Origin: Bifidobacterium platyrrhinorum
GTDB taxonomy: Bacteria; Actinomycetota; Actinomycetes; Actinomycetales; Bifidobacteriaceae
DNA: 64,000 nt
Direction of reading: 5' to 3'
Assembly: GCF_010667645.1 (NCBI RefSeq)
Contig: NZ_WHZV01000002.1
Coordinates: 143,913-207,912, forward strand
Part shown: piece by piece, positions 8,206 through 16,884 of the stretch
Layout of the letters: every line of letters starts with the position of its first letter
Numbering within the stretch: position 1 is the stretch's first letter
The notes under the pieces: generated by a model
Databases searched by the model: none
Told to the model about the DNA's origin: nothing
The model's input: only the letters and a program-made list of their open reading frames with translations
Translations under genes and position numbers: made by a program

Positions 8206-8279
8206 TCCGCCTGATCCGCCCGATTGGACCAGCACCCGGACCAGCACCCGGGCCGGCTCCGGCCGGCCCGCCAAGACTT

Positions 8280-8330
8280 CCGGCGCCGCCCGTCCGCCGG
8301 ATCCCACAAGGGATGGACGGACGGCGCCGG
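8280..8330 (+). terminator. Hairpin after the symporter gene
   Basis: CCGGCGCCG (8280-8288) pairs with CGGCGCCGG (8322-8330), with further CGTCC and GGACG pairing inside. It is the first of two strong stems between 8206 and 8522. Confidence 0.5.
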
Positions 8331-8369
8331 GACGGGTCATCCATTGACCTTTCTCCTTCCATCAACGCC

Positions 8370-8407
8370 GTGCCCCGGCGGAATCCCCACCGATTCCGCC
8401 GGGGCAC
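8370..8407 (+). terminator. Probable terminator of the GH127-symporter segment
   Basis: GTGCCCCGGCGGAATC (8370-8385) and GATTCCGCCGGGGCAC (8392-8407) form a perfect 16-base-pair stem with a six-base loop, directly after TTTCTCCTTCC. There is no T-tract. Confidence 0.6.
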
Positions 8408-8522
8408 GGCCGTATCGGGCCGACGTTCGCGTCGCGCGATCGCGGCGGCGCATGCGCGCGGCGCCGGGTTAGCATGAACATATACGCACAGTCATGAACG
8501 GTCATGAAGGGATGACGATTCC

Positions 8523-9551
8523 ATGAGCTTCGCATCGAACGGGGCGTCCCGGCGCGGCGCCCGCCTCGAGGACGTGGCCGCGGCGGCGGGCGTGTCGCTG
8601 TCCACCGCGTCGAAGGCGCTCCACCACCGCCCGCGCATCAGCGAGGCCACGCGCAGGCGCGTGCTCGACGCGGCGCGGAGGCTCGAATACTCGCCCAACA
8701 AGTCGGCGCAGTCGCTGGCCCGCGGGCGCACCGACCTCATCGGCGTGGTGACCTACAACATGCGCGCCCACTGCACCGGTCCCGTGCTGGCCGGCATCGA
8801 ACAGGAGCTGAGCTCGCGCAGCATCGGCATGCTGCTGGGCAACGCAGGCGGCGACGCCTCGATGGAGCCGAACCAGGTCGAACGCCTGCTGGCCATGAAT
8901 GTCGACGGTCTCATCGTCGTGCACGACGAGACCAACCCACACCCGGCGCTCGGCGACGACTGGGGCGTGCCCATCGTCTACGCGTACGGCCCCTCCACCA
9001 ATCCGCTCGACTGCTCGGTGACCTGCGACAACCTGGAGGCCGGGCGCATGGCCGTCAACCACCTCATCGCCTGCGGGCGCCACCGCATCGCCGTCATCGC
9101 CGGCGACAAGGCGTTCATCGCGGCCGTCGACCGGCTCAAGGGCACGACGGAGGCGCTCACCGAGATCGGCCTGGAGCCGGTGCTGCCGGTGCGCTACGGC
9201 ACGTGGAACGAATCGTGGGGGCGCGAGGAGACGCTGCGCCTGCTCGACAGCGGCGAACCGTTCGACGCGGTCGTCTGCCAGAACGACCCGATCGCGCGCG
9301 GCTGCCTCGACACGTTGCGCGAGCACGGCGTGAACGTGCCGGACGAGGTGGCGGTGATCGGCCACGACAACCGCGAGGGCTACACGCTCGGTTCGCGCCC
9401 CACGCTCACCAGCATCGCCAACGGCGGCGTGGAGATCGGGCGGCAGTCCGCGCGCTATCTGCTCGACGCGATCGACGGACGCGTGCGCCACGGCGTCGAC
9501 TACGTGCCGTGCCATCTTGTGCAGCACGAGTCGACGCGTCCGCTGGACTGA
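8523..9551 (+). CDS. LacI-family transcriptional regulator (tandem paralogue 1)
   Basis: This 342-residue LacI protein carries the DNA-binding helix-turn-helix LEDVAAAAGVSLSTASKAL and a sugar-sensing core ending in AVIGHDNREGYTLGSRPTLTSIA. The sensor shares many blocks with the next gene, including VDGLIVV, TNP, DCS and the CDN motif, so the two arose by duplication. The ATG at 8523 follows GAAGGGATGACGATTCC. It probably controls the GH127 and symporter genes just upstream. The ligand is unknown; an arabinose-type sugar is the contextual guess. Confidence 0.92.
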   Translation: MSFASNGASRRGARLEDVAAAAGVSLSTASKALHHRPRISEATRRRVLDAARRLEYSPNKSAQSLARGRTDLIGVVTYNMRAHCTGPVLAGIEQELSSRSIGMLLGNAGGDASMEPNQVERLLAMNVDGLIVVHDETNPHPALGDDWGVPIVYAYGPSTNPLDCSVTCDNLEAGRMAVNHLIACGRHRIAVIAGDKAFIAAVDRLKGTTEALTEIGLEPVLPVRYGTWNESWGREETLRLLDSGEPFDAVVCQNDPIARGCLDTLREHGVNVPDEVAVIGHDNREGYTLGSRPTLTSIANGGVEIGRQSARYLLDAIDGRVRHGVDYVPCHLVQHESTRPLD

Positions 9552-9597
9552 CGCGACGTCCGCCGGACGCCTGCGGACGCGACGTCCGCCGGACGCC
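9551..9597 (+). repeat. 21-base direct repeat, two copies
   Basis: Two copies containing GCGACGTCCGCCGGACGC lie at 9551-9571 and 9577-9597. Each is itself palindromic around GTCCGCCGGAC. They begin on the last base of the upstream LacI gene and could form a tandem operator or a weak terminator. Confidence 0.7.
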
Positions 9598-9635
9598 GGA
9601 CCGGCATCGGGATGTTGCGGCCGCGGGCCGTGTCG

Positions 9636-9641
9636 CATACC
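9636..9641 (+). promoter_or_regulatory. -10 box (CATACC) for a leaderless LacI gene
   Basis: CATACC ends eight bases before the GTG at 9650. The spacing and following bases (CTGACGGT) resemble the TATACT-GAGGCGGT-ATG layout at 2709-2725. Confidence 0.4.
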
Positions 9642-9649
9642 CTGACGGT

Positions 9650-10783
9650 GTGAGCGCGAACACATCATCGGGAAGGCCGCATAAGGTCACCCTCGCCGAC
9701 GTGGCGCGGGAGGCGAACGTGTCGGTGTCGGCCGCGTCGAAGGCGCTGAGCCGCACCGACCGCATCTCCGCCGAGACGCAGCGCGCCGTGCGCATGGCCG
9801 CGCAACGGCTCGGCTACCGGCGGCCCGTCGACCGCGCTGCCGACGCCACGGCGACCGTCGCCGGCACGGCCGCGGGGGCCTCCGCTGCGCGCGCCGGCCG
9901 ACGCGGACGCTCCGGCCTCGTCGGCCTCATCACCTCCGACTACAACGGACGATTCTCCCTGCCGATGCTCACCGGCGCGGAATCCACGCTCGGCGCCTCC
10001 AACCACGCGGCCCTGCTCATGAGCTCGCACGGCCGTCCCTCGCTGGAACGCAGCCACATCGACCGTCTCGCCGCATACGGCGTCGACGGGCTCATCGTCG
10101 TGGGCGACACCACCAATCCGCGCCCGCCGCTCGACGCGCGCACCACGATGGGTCTGCCCGTCGTCTACACGTACGACCCCTCGCGCGACCCGCGCGACTG
10201 CAGCATCATCTGCGACAACGTGGGCGCCGGCGCGCAGGCCATCGAATACCTGCTCAGCCTCGGCCGCCGGTACATCGCGATCATCGCCGGATCCGAGGAT
10301 TTCCAGGCGGCCCGCGACCGCGCGAAAGGCGCGCAACGCACCTTCACCCTCTACGACTTCCAGCCCGTCGACGTGCTGTTCGACTCGTGGAGCGAGGATT
10401 GGGGCGAACGCGCCGCCCGGCTGCTCGTCGAATGCCACCCGCACCTCGACGCCGTCTACTGCCTGAGCGACGAGATCGCACGCGGCGCGGTGCGCGGCCT
10501 GCGCGCCATGGGCAGGGACGTGCCGCGCGACGTGGCCGTCGTCGGGCACGACAACTGGTTCGTGTTCGCCACCAACGTGCACCCCACGCTCACCACGTTC
10601 GACAACAACATCGCGCTCATCGGCAAGACCGCCGCGAAATGCCTCATCGACGCCATCAACGGGCACCCTCACCACGGCGTCGTCAGCGTCGAATGCCCGC
10701 TCATCGTGCGCGAATCCACCGAAGTGGGCAGGCGCACCGGGCTCGAGGGCAGCGAACGCATGTTCGCGAGGCAGAACGCGTGA
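9650..10783 (+). CDS. LacI-family transcriptional regulator (tandem paralogue 2)
   Basis: The protein has 377 residues with helix-turn-helix LADVAREANVSVSAASKAL. It then has a linker unusually rich in alanine, arginine and threonine (about residues 60-85) that is absent from the neighbouring paralogue. The sensor domain shares VDGLIVVGDTTNP, DCSIICDN and VAVVGHDN blocks with the gene before it. GTG at 9650 is chosen because the helix-turn-helix begins 14 residues later and a -10-like box stands eight bases upstream. A longer frame extends upstream through the previous gene and is not believed. It probably responds to a sugar related to that of its twin. Confidence 0.9.
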   Translation: MSANTSSGRPHKVTLADVAREANVSVSAASKALSRTDRISAETQRAVRMAAQRLGYRRPVDRAADATATVAGTAAGASAARAGRRGRSGLVGLITSDYNGRFSLPMLTGAESTLGASNHAALLMSSHGRPSLERSHIDRLAAYGVDGLIVVGDTTNPRPPLDARTTMGLPVVYTYDPSRDPRDCSIICDNVGAGAQAIEYLLSLGRRYIAIIAGSEDFQAARDRAKGAQRTFTLYDFQPVDVLFDSWSEDWGERAARLLVECHPHLDAVYCLSDEIARGAVRGLRAMGRDVPRDVAVVGHDNWFVFATNVHPTLTTFDNNIALIGKTAAKCLIDAINGHPHHGVVSVECPLIVRESTEVGRRTGLEGSERMFARQNA

Positions 10784-10889
10784 GACCGGACCTGCCGCGG
10801 ATGGCCGTGGCCACGGCTCGACCCGCGGCGCGCCGGGCGCGTACAGTAGGCATACGGACGAATCGGACGGAACGGGGGATCGACGCGGG

Positions 10890-11678
10890 ATGACGGCGTA
10901 CATGGACCACAAGGACCTGGGCAACGAAACCATCGACGAGGAACGCGCGCGGCAAATCGCCGACGGCGTGCGCGGCGTGCTCGCGCGCATCGCCGAGGCG
11001 GAGGCGCGCGCCGGTCGCAAGGCCGGCTCGGTGAGGCTGCTCGCCGCCACGAAGACGCGCGACGTGGGCGAGATCATGGCCGCCGTCGACGCCGGCGTAC
11101 GCATGATCGGCGAGAACCGGCCGCAGGAGGTGCAAGCCAAGGCCGACGGATTGGCGCGGCAATTGCACGCGCGCGGGCTCGAACTCGGCCGCGACGTGCC
11201 GTTCCACCTCATCGGGCAGTTGCAGTCCAACAAGATCGGCAAGGTGCTGCCCGTCGTCAACACCATCGAATCGGTGGATTCCATCGAACTGGCCGAGAAG
11301 ATCGCGCGCCGCGCCGTCATGCGCGACATGATCGTCGGCGTGCTGCTCGAAGTGAACGAATCCGGCGAGGAATCGAAGTCCGGATGCCCGCCGAGCCACG
11401 CCATCGACCTCGCCAAGCGCATCGGCGCGATGGGCGGCCTGCGGCTCGAAGGGCTGATGACCATCGGCTCCCACGTGGACGACGAGGCGAGGATCCGCGA
11501 CTGCTTCGCCCGCCTGCGCCGCACGCGCGACCAGATCCTCGCCTCCGGCGCGGAGGGCGTCGACGGCTGCGTGGAACTGTCCATGGGCATGACGCACGAC
11601 ATGGGGATCGCCATCGAGGAAGGCTCGACCATCGTGCGCGTCGGCACCGCGATCTTCGGGCCGAGGGCGTTCATCTGA
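10890..11678 (+). CDS. yggS: PLP homeostasis protein, YggS/PLPBP family
   Basis: This 262-residue cytoplasmic protein folds as an alanine-racemase-like barrel and binds pyridoxal phosphate without known catalysis. It helps balance vitamin B6 vitamers and amino acids. Family motifs are visible: VRLLAATKTRDVGEI with the PLP lysine, VRMIGENRPQE, PFHLIGQLQSNKIGKVLP, and the C-terminal ELSMGMTHDMGIAIEEGSTIVRVGTAIFG split over residues 230-258. The usual family length is about 230, and the extra residues are at the N-terminus. The stop overlaps the acylphosphatase start (TGATG), so the two are translationally coupled. Confidence 0.93.
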   Translation: MTAYMDHKDLGNETIDEERARQIADGVRGVLARIAEAEARAGRKAGSVRLLAATKTRDVGEIMAAVDAGVRMIGENRPQEVQAKADGLARQLHARGLELGRDVPFHLIGQLQSNKIGKVLPVVNTIESVDSIELAEKIARRAVMRDMIVGVLLEVNESGEESKSGCPPSHAIDLAKRIGAMGGLRLEGLMTIGSHVDDEARIRDCFARLRRTRDQILASGAEGVDGCVELSMGMTHDMGIAIEEGSTIVRVGTAIFGPRAFI

Positions 11679-12004
11679 TGGGAGCCGCGGCCGGGGCGCA
11701 CGATGCCCGGGATGCCCGCGACGCCCGTGCGTTGCTGCGCGTGCATGTGCGCGTCAGCGGGCTCGTGCAGGGCGTCGGGTACCGGTATTTCGCCTATCAG
11801 GAGGCGCGCCACGCCGGCGTGACCGGCTGGGTGCGCAACCTGTGGGACGGTGATGTGGAGGCCGAGGCGCAGGGGACGCGTGGCGACGTCGCCGCGTTCG
11901 TCTCCCGATTGAAGGTCGGCCCCCGGTGGGGCCACGTCGACGCCGTCGCCGTGGACGAGATCGACGTGGACCCGGGGGAGGGCGAGTTCCGCGTCACCCG
12001 GTAA
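11678..12004 (+). CDS. acyP: Acylphosphatase
   Basis: This 108-residue protein hydrolyses the carboxyl-phosphate bond of acylphosphates. The signature HVRVSGLVQGVGYRYFAY supplies the catalytic arginine (in GYRYF), and GWVRNLWDGDVEAEAQG supplies the catalytic asparagine (VRNL). A charged, alanine-rich extension of about 20 residues precedes the ferredoxin-like core. The ATG overlaps the yggS stop by one base. The gene ends 36 bases before the convergent DJ-1 gene. Confidence 0.93.
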   Translation: MGAAAGAHDARDARDARALLRVHVRVSGLVQGVGYRYFAYQEARHAGVTGWVRNLWDGDVEAEAQGTRGDVAAFVSRLKVGPRWGHVDAVAVDEIDVDPGEGEFRVTR

Positions 12005-12040
12005 GGGCGCTCGCGGAATCCGCCCGATCGGAAGGGCCGG

Positions 12041-12592
12041 TCAGGCCTCGAGCGTCTCCTTGATGGCGCCCACGAAGTAGTCCAGATCGGCCGGCTTGCG
12101 CGAGGAGATGAGCTTCCAGCCGTTCGCGTCGTCCACGTGCAGCTGCTCGTCGACGTAATGGCCTCCCGCGTTCTCGATGTCCGCCGCGATGTAGCGGCAC
12201 GGCGCGGCCGTCTTGCCGGCGGCGAGCCCCGCGTTCACCAGCAGCCAGGCGCCATGGCAGATCGTCGCGATCGGCTTGCCCTCATGCGCGAACTCCTGCG
12301 CCAGCGTGATCGCATCCTCGTTCACGCGGATGCGGTCCACGTTGCAGGTGCCGCCGGGCACGACCAGCAGGTCGTAGTCGGCCGCCTGCACGTCGGACAG
12401 CTTCGCGTCCGGGGTGAGCGTCTCGCCCTCGTAACGGTCGTGCTGCACGGTCTCGCACGGGTCCAGCGTGGTGGCGGCGAGCGTCACCTGCGCGCCCGCG
12501 GCCTTGAGGTCGCGCAGCGGACGGGTGAGCTCCGTCTCCTCGATGCCCCAGTTGTTGACGATGATGAGCACCTTCTTGTCCTCGATGGCCAT
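12041..12592 (-). CDS. DJ-1/PfpI family protein (class I glutamine amidotransferase-like)
   Basis: This 183-residue cytoplasmic protein has the PfpI layout, with a nucleophilic Cys112-His113 pair in ATICHGAWLL and an acidic partner in GIEETEL (Glu18-Glu19). Family members act as chaperones or in glyoxal or glycated-protein repair. The exact activity here cannot be fixed from sequence. A strong GAGGAGGAATC stands before the ATG. The gene is convergent with the acylphosphatase gene. Confidence 0.92.
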   Translation of the reverse strand: MAIEDKKVLIIVNNWGIEETELTRPLRDLKAAGAQVTLAATTLDPCETVQHDRYEGETLTPDAKLSDVQAADYDLLVVPGGTCNVDRIRVNEDAITLAQEFAHEGKPIATICHGAWLLVNAGLAAGKTAAPCRYIAADIENAGGHYVDEQLHVDDANGWKLISSRKPADLDYFVGAIKETLEA

Positions 12593-12951
12593 GATTCCTC
12601 CTCGGATATGGGTTGGTATGCGGCGTGGTTCGAAACTGCATTGCCACCTCTATTATGCGCGCGCTCACACCCATGGAACAGGTCCACCCCCTCGCGGGCG
12701 GCCGGTATCGCGCATCCGGGTCCGACGCGCCGGATGACGGAATGTTCAAGGAGAATTAACACCTACGGTTCGGGGTCATCACGGGTGAATGCGCAAACGC
12801 CGCCGGCACAGGCGTCGCACCGTTCCCAGGCTCCGCGAAATCCCCCCGAATAGGGGCAATACGGCACAAAACGCACATGATTAGCGTCGCCCAATGTGAG
12901 GCGTAGTGGTGGAACGACCGCCCTACGCGGCAACTCGAGATGGGTGACGTT
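12593..12951. other. 359-base gene-free region between the DJ-1 and pilus genes
   Basis: This must hold the promoters of both divergent genes. A plus-strand pair TTCGAA (12629) and TATTAT (12651) has a 16-base spacer; overlapping ATTATG also reads CATAAT on the minus strand about 60 bases before the DJ-1 gene. Near the pilus gene GCGTAG and CTACGC (12900-12927) can pair as a leader hairpin. No homopolymer tract suited to phase variation is seen. Confidence 0.5.
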
Positions 12952-15273
12952 ATGAAGAAGATTTCACAATGGCTCGCCGCGGTAGGGAGTGCGGCGAGCA
13001 AGGGGAGTACCAGGTTCGTGGCCGTATTGGCGGCCGTCGCCATGCTCGGCGGCGTCGCCGGCGTGAGCGCCACCGCCATGGCCGACGACGATACGGCCGA
13101 CGCACAGGGCGGGACCGCTACGGCTGCCGCCACGGACGCCGAACTCGGCGTGCCCGCGCACAGCAAGACCGTGAAGGCCAACGGGGACGGCACCTACACG
13201 ATCTCGCTGAACGTGACCGGCGACTCGCAGGAGTCCAGCGAGCAGACCCGCCAGCCCATCGACATCGTCGTGGTGGCGGACACTTCCGGTTCGATGAACG
13301 AAGACATGGACGGCAATGAATGCACCGACTGGTCGGGGCGGCAGCAGGTTGAGTGCGACAATTCCCGCCTGTCCATCGCGAAGAACGCCATCACGTCGAT
13401 GGCGAACAGCCTGCTGACGGACGCGAACGCGCAGCTGCCCGTGGGCCAGCAGATCCAGATGTCGGTAGTGAGCTTCGCCACCAAGGCAAGCTCCGCCACC
13501 CGCTTCACCGCCAACGCCGGTTCGGTCTCGAACACGGTGAACGGCTTCGACGCCAACGGCGGCACCAACTGGGAGGCCGCGCTCAAGCAGGCGAACGCCG
13601 CGACCAGCGGCCGTGCGAACGCCAAGAAGTACATCGTGTTCCTCTCCGACGGCGACCCGACGTACCGTCTCTCCCGCGTGCAGACCGGTACCGATTGGCG
13701 GGGGAATCCTATCTACGATCAGGACGAGAACGACTATAACGATATCCCGTCCGGTGTGCATGGCAATGGACGTAAGGATTCGTATGGCGCGAACCTGAAT
13801 TCCGCCGTCGCCGAGGCCAACAAGCGCGGCGACGCCACCCTGTACTCGGTCGGCGTCTCCAGCGACGCCACCAAGATGAACTCCTTCGCGGCCAGCGTCA
13901 ACGGCAAGTACTACAGCGCCACGAACACCGACTCGCTGAACCAGGCGTTCAGCGCCATCATCGACGACATCAAGAAGTCGGCCACCTACCAGAACGTGAA
14001 GATCACGGACAAGCTGTCCGGCTGGTTCGTGCCGGTGACGCCGTCCGCGGGCGACGCGGGCGTCCCGGACGCGTCGGGCTTCACGTACACGAAGAGCAAC
14101 GATCCGAACTGGAACGGCGCGAACACCACCGTCACACCGAACGCCGACGGCACGTTCACCTGGGACCTGAGCGGCCTGGGCAAGCTCGAGAAGGGCGTGA
14201 CCTACACCGTGAGCTTCACGGTCAAGGGCACGCAGGCCGCATACGACAGCGCCGCCCGGAACCACAAGGACGACCCCAACGCCGAAGGCGACAACAACTT
14301 CTACACGAACGACGGCGCCTCCATCAGCTACGACAAGGTGAAGTCCGAGACCGGCAAGGAGGACGTCGTCACGCCCGGCCGGGCCGACTACAACCAGCCG
14401 ACCGCCACGCTGCCCGTCTCGAAGATCACGGTGACCAAGCAGTGGGCCGACGGCAACGAGAACCACGCCGGCGGCTCCGTCACGGTGCGGCTCAAGCAGG
14501 ACGGCAAGGACTACGGCGATCCGATCACCCTGAACGCGGACAACAAGTGGACCCGGGACGTGGCCGTGCCGGCCGGCCCCGAGGGCCATAAGTACACGGT
14601 CACCGAGGTGAACGTGCCCGGCTACAACTCCACCGTCGACAAGGCGGAGCTCGAGCTCAAGGGCCTGCCCGCCCAGGCCGGCGCCTTCACCGTCACCAAC
14701 AGCGTGGCCGCGGTCGCGTTGCCCTCCACCGACCTGAAGGTCACGAAGACCATCCGGGGCAAGCGGCTCTCCGGCGACCAGGCGTTCTCCTTCACCCTGC
14801 AGTGCAAGGACGGCAACGGCTACGGCAAGTGCGCTGACGTCAGCGGCCTGGACGAGGGCGGCAGGCTCACCGCGCAGGTGAAGGCCTCCGACTTCAAGGC
14901 GAGCGCGAACGACGCGACCGTCGCGTTCGGCGCGGCCGGCAAGGACCTCAAGTTCCGTGTGCCCACCACCGGCGACTCCCTGACCTACCGGTTCGAGGTC
15001 ACCGAGGACACCGGCTCCAAGCTGCCCGGCTGGAAGTACGACGACCAGGCCAAGACCGTCACCGTGACCATCCGCAAGGGCGACGACGGGCAGTGGAAGG
15101 CCGTTGCCGGCGATCCGGCGAAGTTCACCAACCAGTACGTGGCCATCTCCGCGCTGCCGCTGACCGGCGGCACGACCGGCCGCACGTGGATGGTCGCGGG
15201 CAGCGTCCTGACGGTGATCGCCGTGCTCGCCGCCTCCGGATACGGCGTGACGCGCAGGCGTCGCCTGATCTGA
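12952..15273 (+). CDS. Pilus tip/adhesin subunit with VWA domain and LPLTG anchor
   Basis: This 773-residue secreted protein has an N-terminal signal segment (hydrophobic run VAVLAAVAMLGGVAGVSATA) and a von Willebrand A domain with the metal site DTSGS at residues 110-114. CnaB-type beta domains follow (starting near ITVTKQWADG), then a Spy0128-like pilin domain (DLKVTKTIRGKRLSGD). The C-terminus has LPLTG at 735-739, a membrane segment and an arginine tail, so it is a sortase substrate. By analogy with bifidobacterial and streptococcal pili it is the tip adhesin or minor pilin. ATG 12952 is preferred because GGGTG lies just upstream and the signal peptide then starts MKK; ATG 12940 is the alternative. 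Confidence 0.9.
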   Translation: MKKISQWLAAVGSAASKGSTRFVAVLAAVAMLGGVAGVSATAMADDDTADAQGGTATAAATDAELGVPAHSKTVKANGDGTYTISLNVTGDSQESSEQTRQPIDIVVVADTSGSMNEDMDGNECTDWSGRQQVECDNSRLSIAKNAITSMANSLLTDANAQLPVGQQIQMSVVSFATKASSATRFTANAGSVSNTVNGFDANGGTNWEAALKQANAATSGRANAKKYIVFLSDGDPTYRLSRVQTGTDWRGNPIYDQDENDYNDIPSGVHGNGRKDSYGANLNSAVAEANKRGDATLYSVGVSSDATKMNSFAASVNGKYYSATNTDSLNQAFSAIIDDIKKSATYQNVKITDKLSGWFVPVTPSAGDAGVPDASGFTYTKSNDPNWNGANTTVTPNADGTFTWDLSGLGKLEKGVTYTVSFTVKGTQAAYDSAARNHKDDPNAEGDNNFYTNDGASISYDKVKSETGKEDVVTPGRADYNQPTATLPVSKITVTKQWADGNENHAGGSVTVRLKQDGKDYGDPITLNADNKWTRDVAVPAGPEGHKYTVTEVNVPGYNSTVDKAELELKGLPAQAGAFTVTNSVAAVALPSTDLKVTKTIRGKRLSGDQAFSFTLQCKDGNGYGKCADVSGLDEGGRLTAQVKASDFKASANDATVAFGAAGKDLKFRVPTTGDSLTYRFEVTEDTGSKLPGWKYDDQAKTVTVTIRKGDDGQWKAVAGDPAKFTNQYVAISALPLTGGTTGRTWMVAGSVLTVIAVLAASGYGVTRRRRLI

Positions 15274-15304
15274 CACTTGGCCCCGCCTCCCGGCGGGACC
15301 GCTC

Positions 15305-15363
15305 TTCGGGAACGGGCGCGGGCGTCCGATTCGGACCCTTCGGACGTCCCGGCCGTTCCCGAA
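15305..15363 (+). terminator. Terminator or attenuator between the pilin genes
   Basis: TTCGGGAACGG (15305-15315) pairs with CCGTTCCCGAA (15353-15363), enclosing a second stem around GACCCTTCGGACGTC. It could reduce or separate transcription between the tip and shaft genes. Confidence 0.5.
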
Positions 15364-15383
15364 ACAATTCACAGGATTTGCGG

Positions 15384-15449
15384 ATCGCGGGGGCCGTACC
15401 CCGGCGGCGCCATTGAGGAGCGCCGGCGGACGGCCCCGGCCTCCGCGAT
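15384..15449 (+). promoter_or_regulatory. Long structured leader before the major pilin gene
   Basis: Nested pairing is visible: ATCGCGG with CCGCGAT, GGGCCGT with ACGGCCC, and CCGGCG with CGCCGG around a loop at 15407-15420. It lies 44 bases upstream of the pilin start and is followed by AAGGAAGAGG. It may stabilise the abundant shaft message or block read-through. Confidence 0.45.
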
Positions 15450-15492
15450 TGCAAGAAGAAGTACAAGTAGTAGTTAAGGAAGAGGTTTTCCC

Positions 15493-16716
15493 ATGAAGTT
15501 GAGGAAGCTTTTCGCCGGCGTCGCCGCTGCGGCGACGCTGTTCGGCGGCCTGGCGCTCGGCGCCTCCACCGCCACCGCGGCCGAGGCCGACATCTCCGGC
15601 ACGACCATCACGGTCACCGCCTCGGATGCCAACCAGTTCTACACCAAGCCGTTCGACGCGGCCAACCCGCAGAACAACCTGCGTGAGTTCAAGTACGTCG
15701 AGCTCGCCAAGTACGTCTCCGACGGCAACAGCGGCGTCGAGCTGCAGGGCCTCGTCGATGGCGCCGAAGGAGTGGACGCCGCGTTCACCGCCGCCGGCTA
15801 CAGCGACGCCACCAAGGGCGATTACCTGACCAAGTGGGATTGGCTGGGCAACACCACGCTGACCGCTGCGCAGACCACCGGCTTCGTCAATGAGCTCAAG
15901 GGCCTCGCGACGGCCGACACCACCCCGACCGCCTCCGCCGACGGCAAGACCCAGACCTTCACCTTCGGTGAGGGCGGCCTGTACCTGATCGTCGACCAGA
16001 GCGGCCAGGTCATCGTCGAGGAGAACGAGAACCACAAGCTCGTGTGGGACGGCAACGCCCCGATCCTCGCCGGCACCGCGATTGCGAACGCCGACCCGGC
16101 CGTCGGCAACGCCGAGGGCACCATCCTGGCCGGCGTGGTCGATCTCAAGAGCAACCATGAGGACACCCAGAAGGCCGATCCGGTCGTCTTCACCAAGACC
16201 GACAAGACCCGCACCAACGGCCTCGACGGCGCCGTGTTCAACGTGTACGAGGTCGTCGACGGCAAGGCCTCCGACGCCCCGGTCGCCTTCGTCAAGACCG
16301 GTGACGGCGTCTACCGTCTGCCGAACACCAACGAGACCGGCACCACCGTGACCGACCTGACCACCGCCAACGCCAAGGGCAAGTTCCAGCTCCTCGGCCT
16401 CAAGCGCGGCGCCACCTACAAGGTCGCCGAGAAGACCGCCCCGAAGGGCTACAACGGCAACTTCAAGGGTGAGTTCACCTTCACCGTGGATAAGGACGGC
16501 CACGTGACCGGCTTCACCGCCGACGCGCTCAAGCTCGCCGCGCAGGACGCCAAGACCGGCGCCATCACCGTGGTGAACGTCAAGAACATCATCGAGCTGC
16601 CGAAGACCGGTGCCGCGGGCATCGCGCTGTTCGTGGCCCTGGCCGCCCTGCTGGGCGGCGCCGCGGCCACCGTGTTCGCGAAGTCCCGTTCCGTCAAGCG
16701 TTCCATCAACGCCTGA
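15493..16716 (+). CDS. fimA: Major pilin (shaft) subunit, LPKTG protein
   Basis: The protein has 407 residues with a signal peptide (MKLRKLFAGVAAAATLFGG, cleavage likely after ATAAEA). An N-terminal pilin domain follows, then a CnaB-like domain with the E-box YKVAEKTAPKGYN. LPKTG lies at 369-373 before a hydrophobic segment and basic tail. Size, E-box and anchor fit the backbone pilin that a class C sortase polymerises through isopeptide bonds. Codon use is markedly biased to a few preferred codons, suggesting high expression. GGAAGAGGTTTTCCC precedes the ATG. Bifidobacterial loci usually have a sortase gene next; none is present before 17296. Confidence 0.9.
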   Translation: MKLRKLFAGVAAAATLFGGLALGASTATAAEADISGTTITVTASDANQFYTKPFDAANPQNNLREFKYVELAKYVSDGNSGVELQGLVDGAEGVDAAFTAAGYSDATKGDYLTKWDWLGNTTLTAAQTTGFVNELKGLATADTTPTASADGKTQTFTFGEGGLYLIVDQSGQVIVEENENHKLVWDGNAPILAGTAIANADPAVGNAEGTILAGVVDLKSNHEDTQKADPVVFTKTDKTRTNGLDGAVFNVYEVVDGKASDAPVAFVKTGDGVYRLPNTNETGTTVTDLTTANAKGKFQLLGLKRGATYKVAEKTAPKGYNGNFKGEFTFTVDKDGHVTGFTADALKLAAQDAKTGAITVVNVKNIIELPKTGAAGIALFVALAALLGGAAATVFAKSRSVKRSINA

Positions 16717-16831
16717 TCGGATGACGGTTTCCTTCCATTGGTCGGAGTCGGACGTAGGGGTTATCAGCGCCTGATCGGCTGACGGACCGACCGCCTAGGG
16801 GCGTCATCGGATGACGGCGCCCCGATTTTCC

Positions 16832-16867
16832 GGGCCGGCCCCTCCTTTGCGGAGGGGCCGGCCCTTG
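16832..16867 (+). terminator. Terminator of the pilus operon
   Basis: GGGCCGGCCCCTCC (16832-16845) and GGAGGGGCCGGCCC (16851-16864) form a perfect 14-base-pair stem with loop TTTGC, followed by TTGTCG. The 116 bases before it repeat CGCCTGATCGG and TGACGG several times. Confidence 0.75.
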
Positions 16868-16884
16868 TCGTCTCCATGTGCCGG

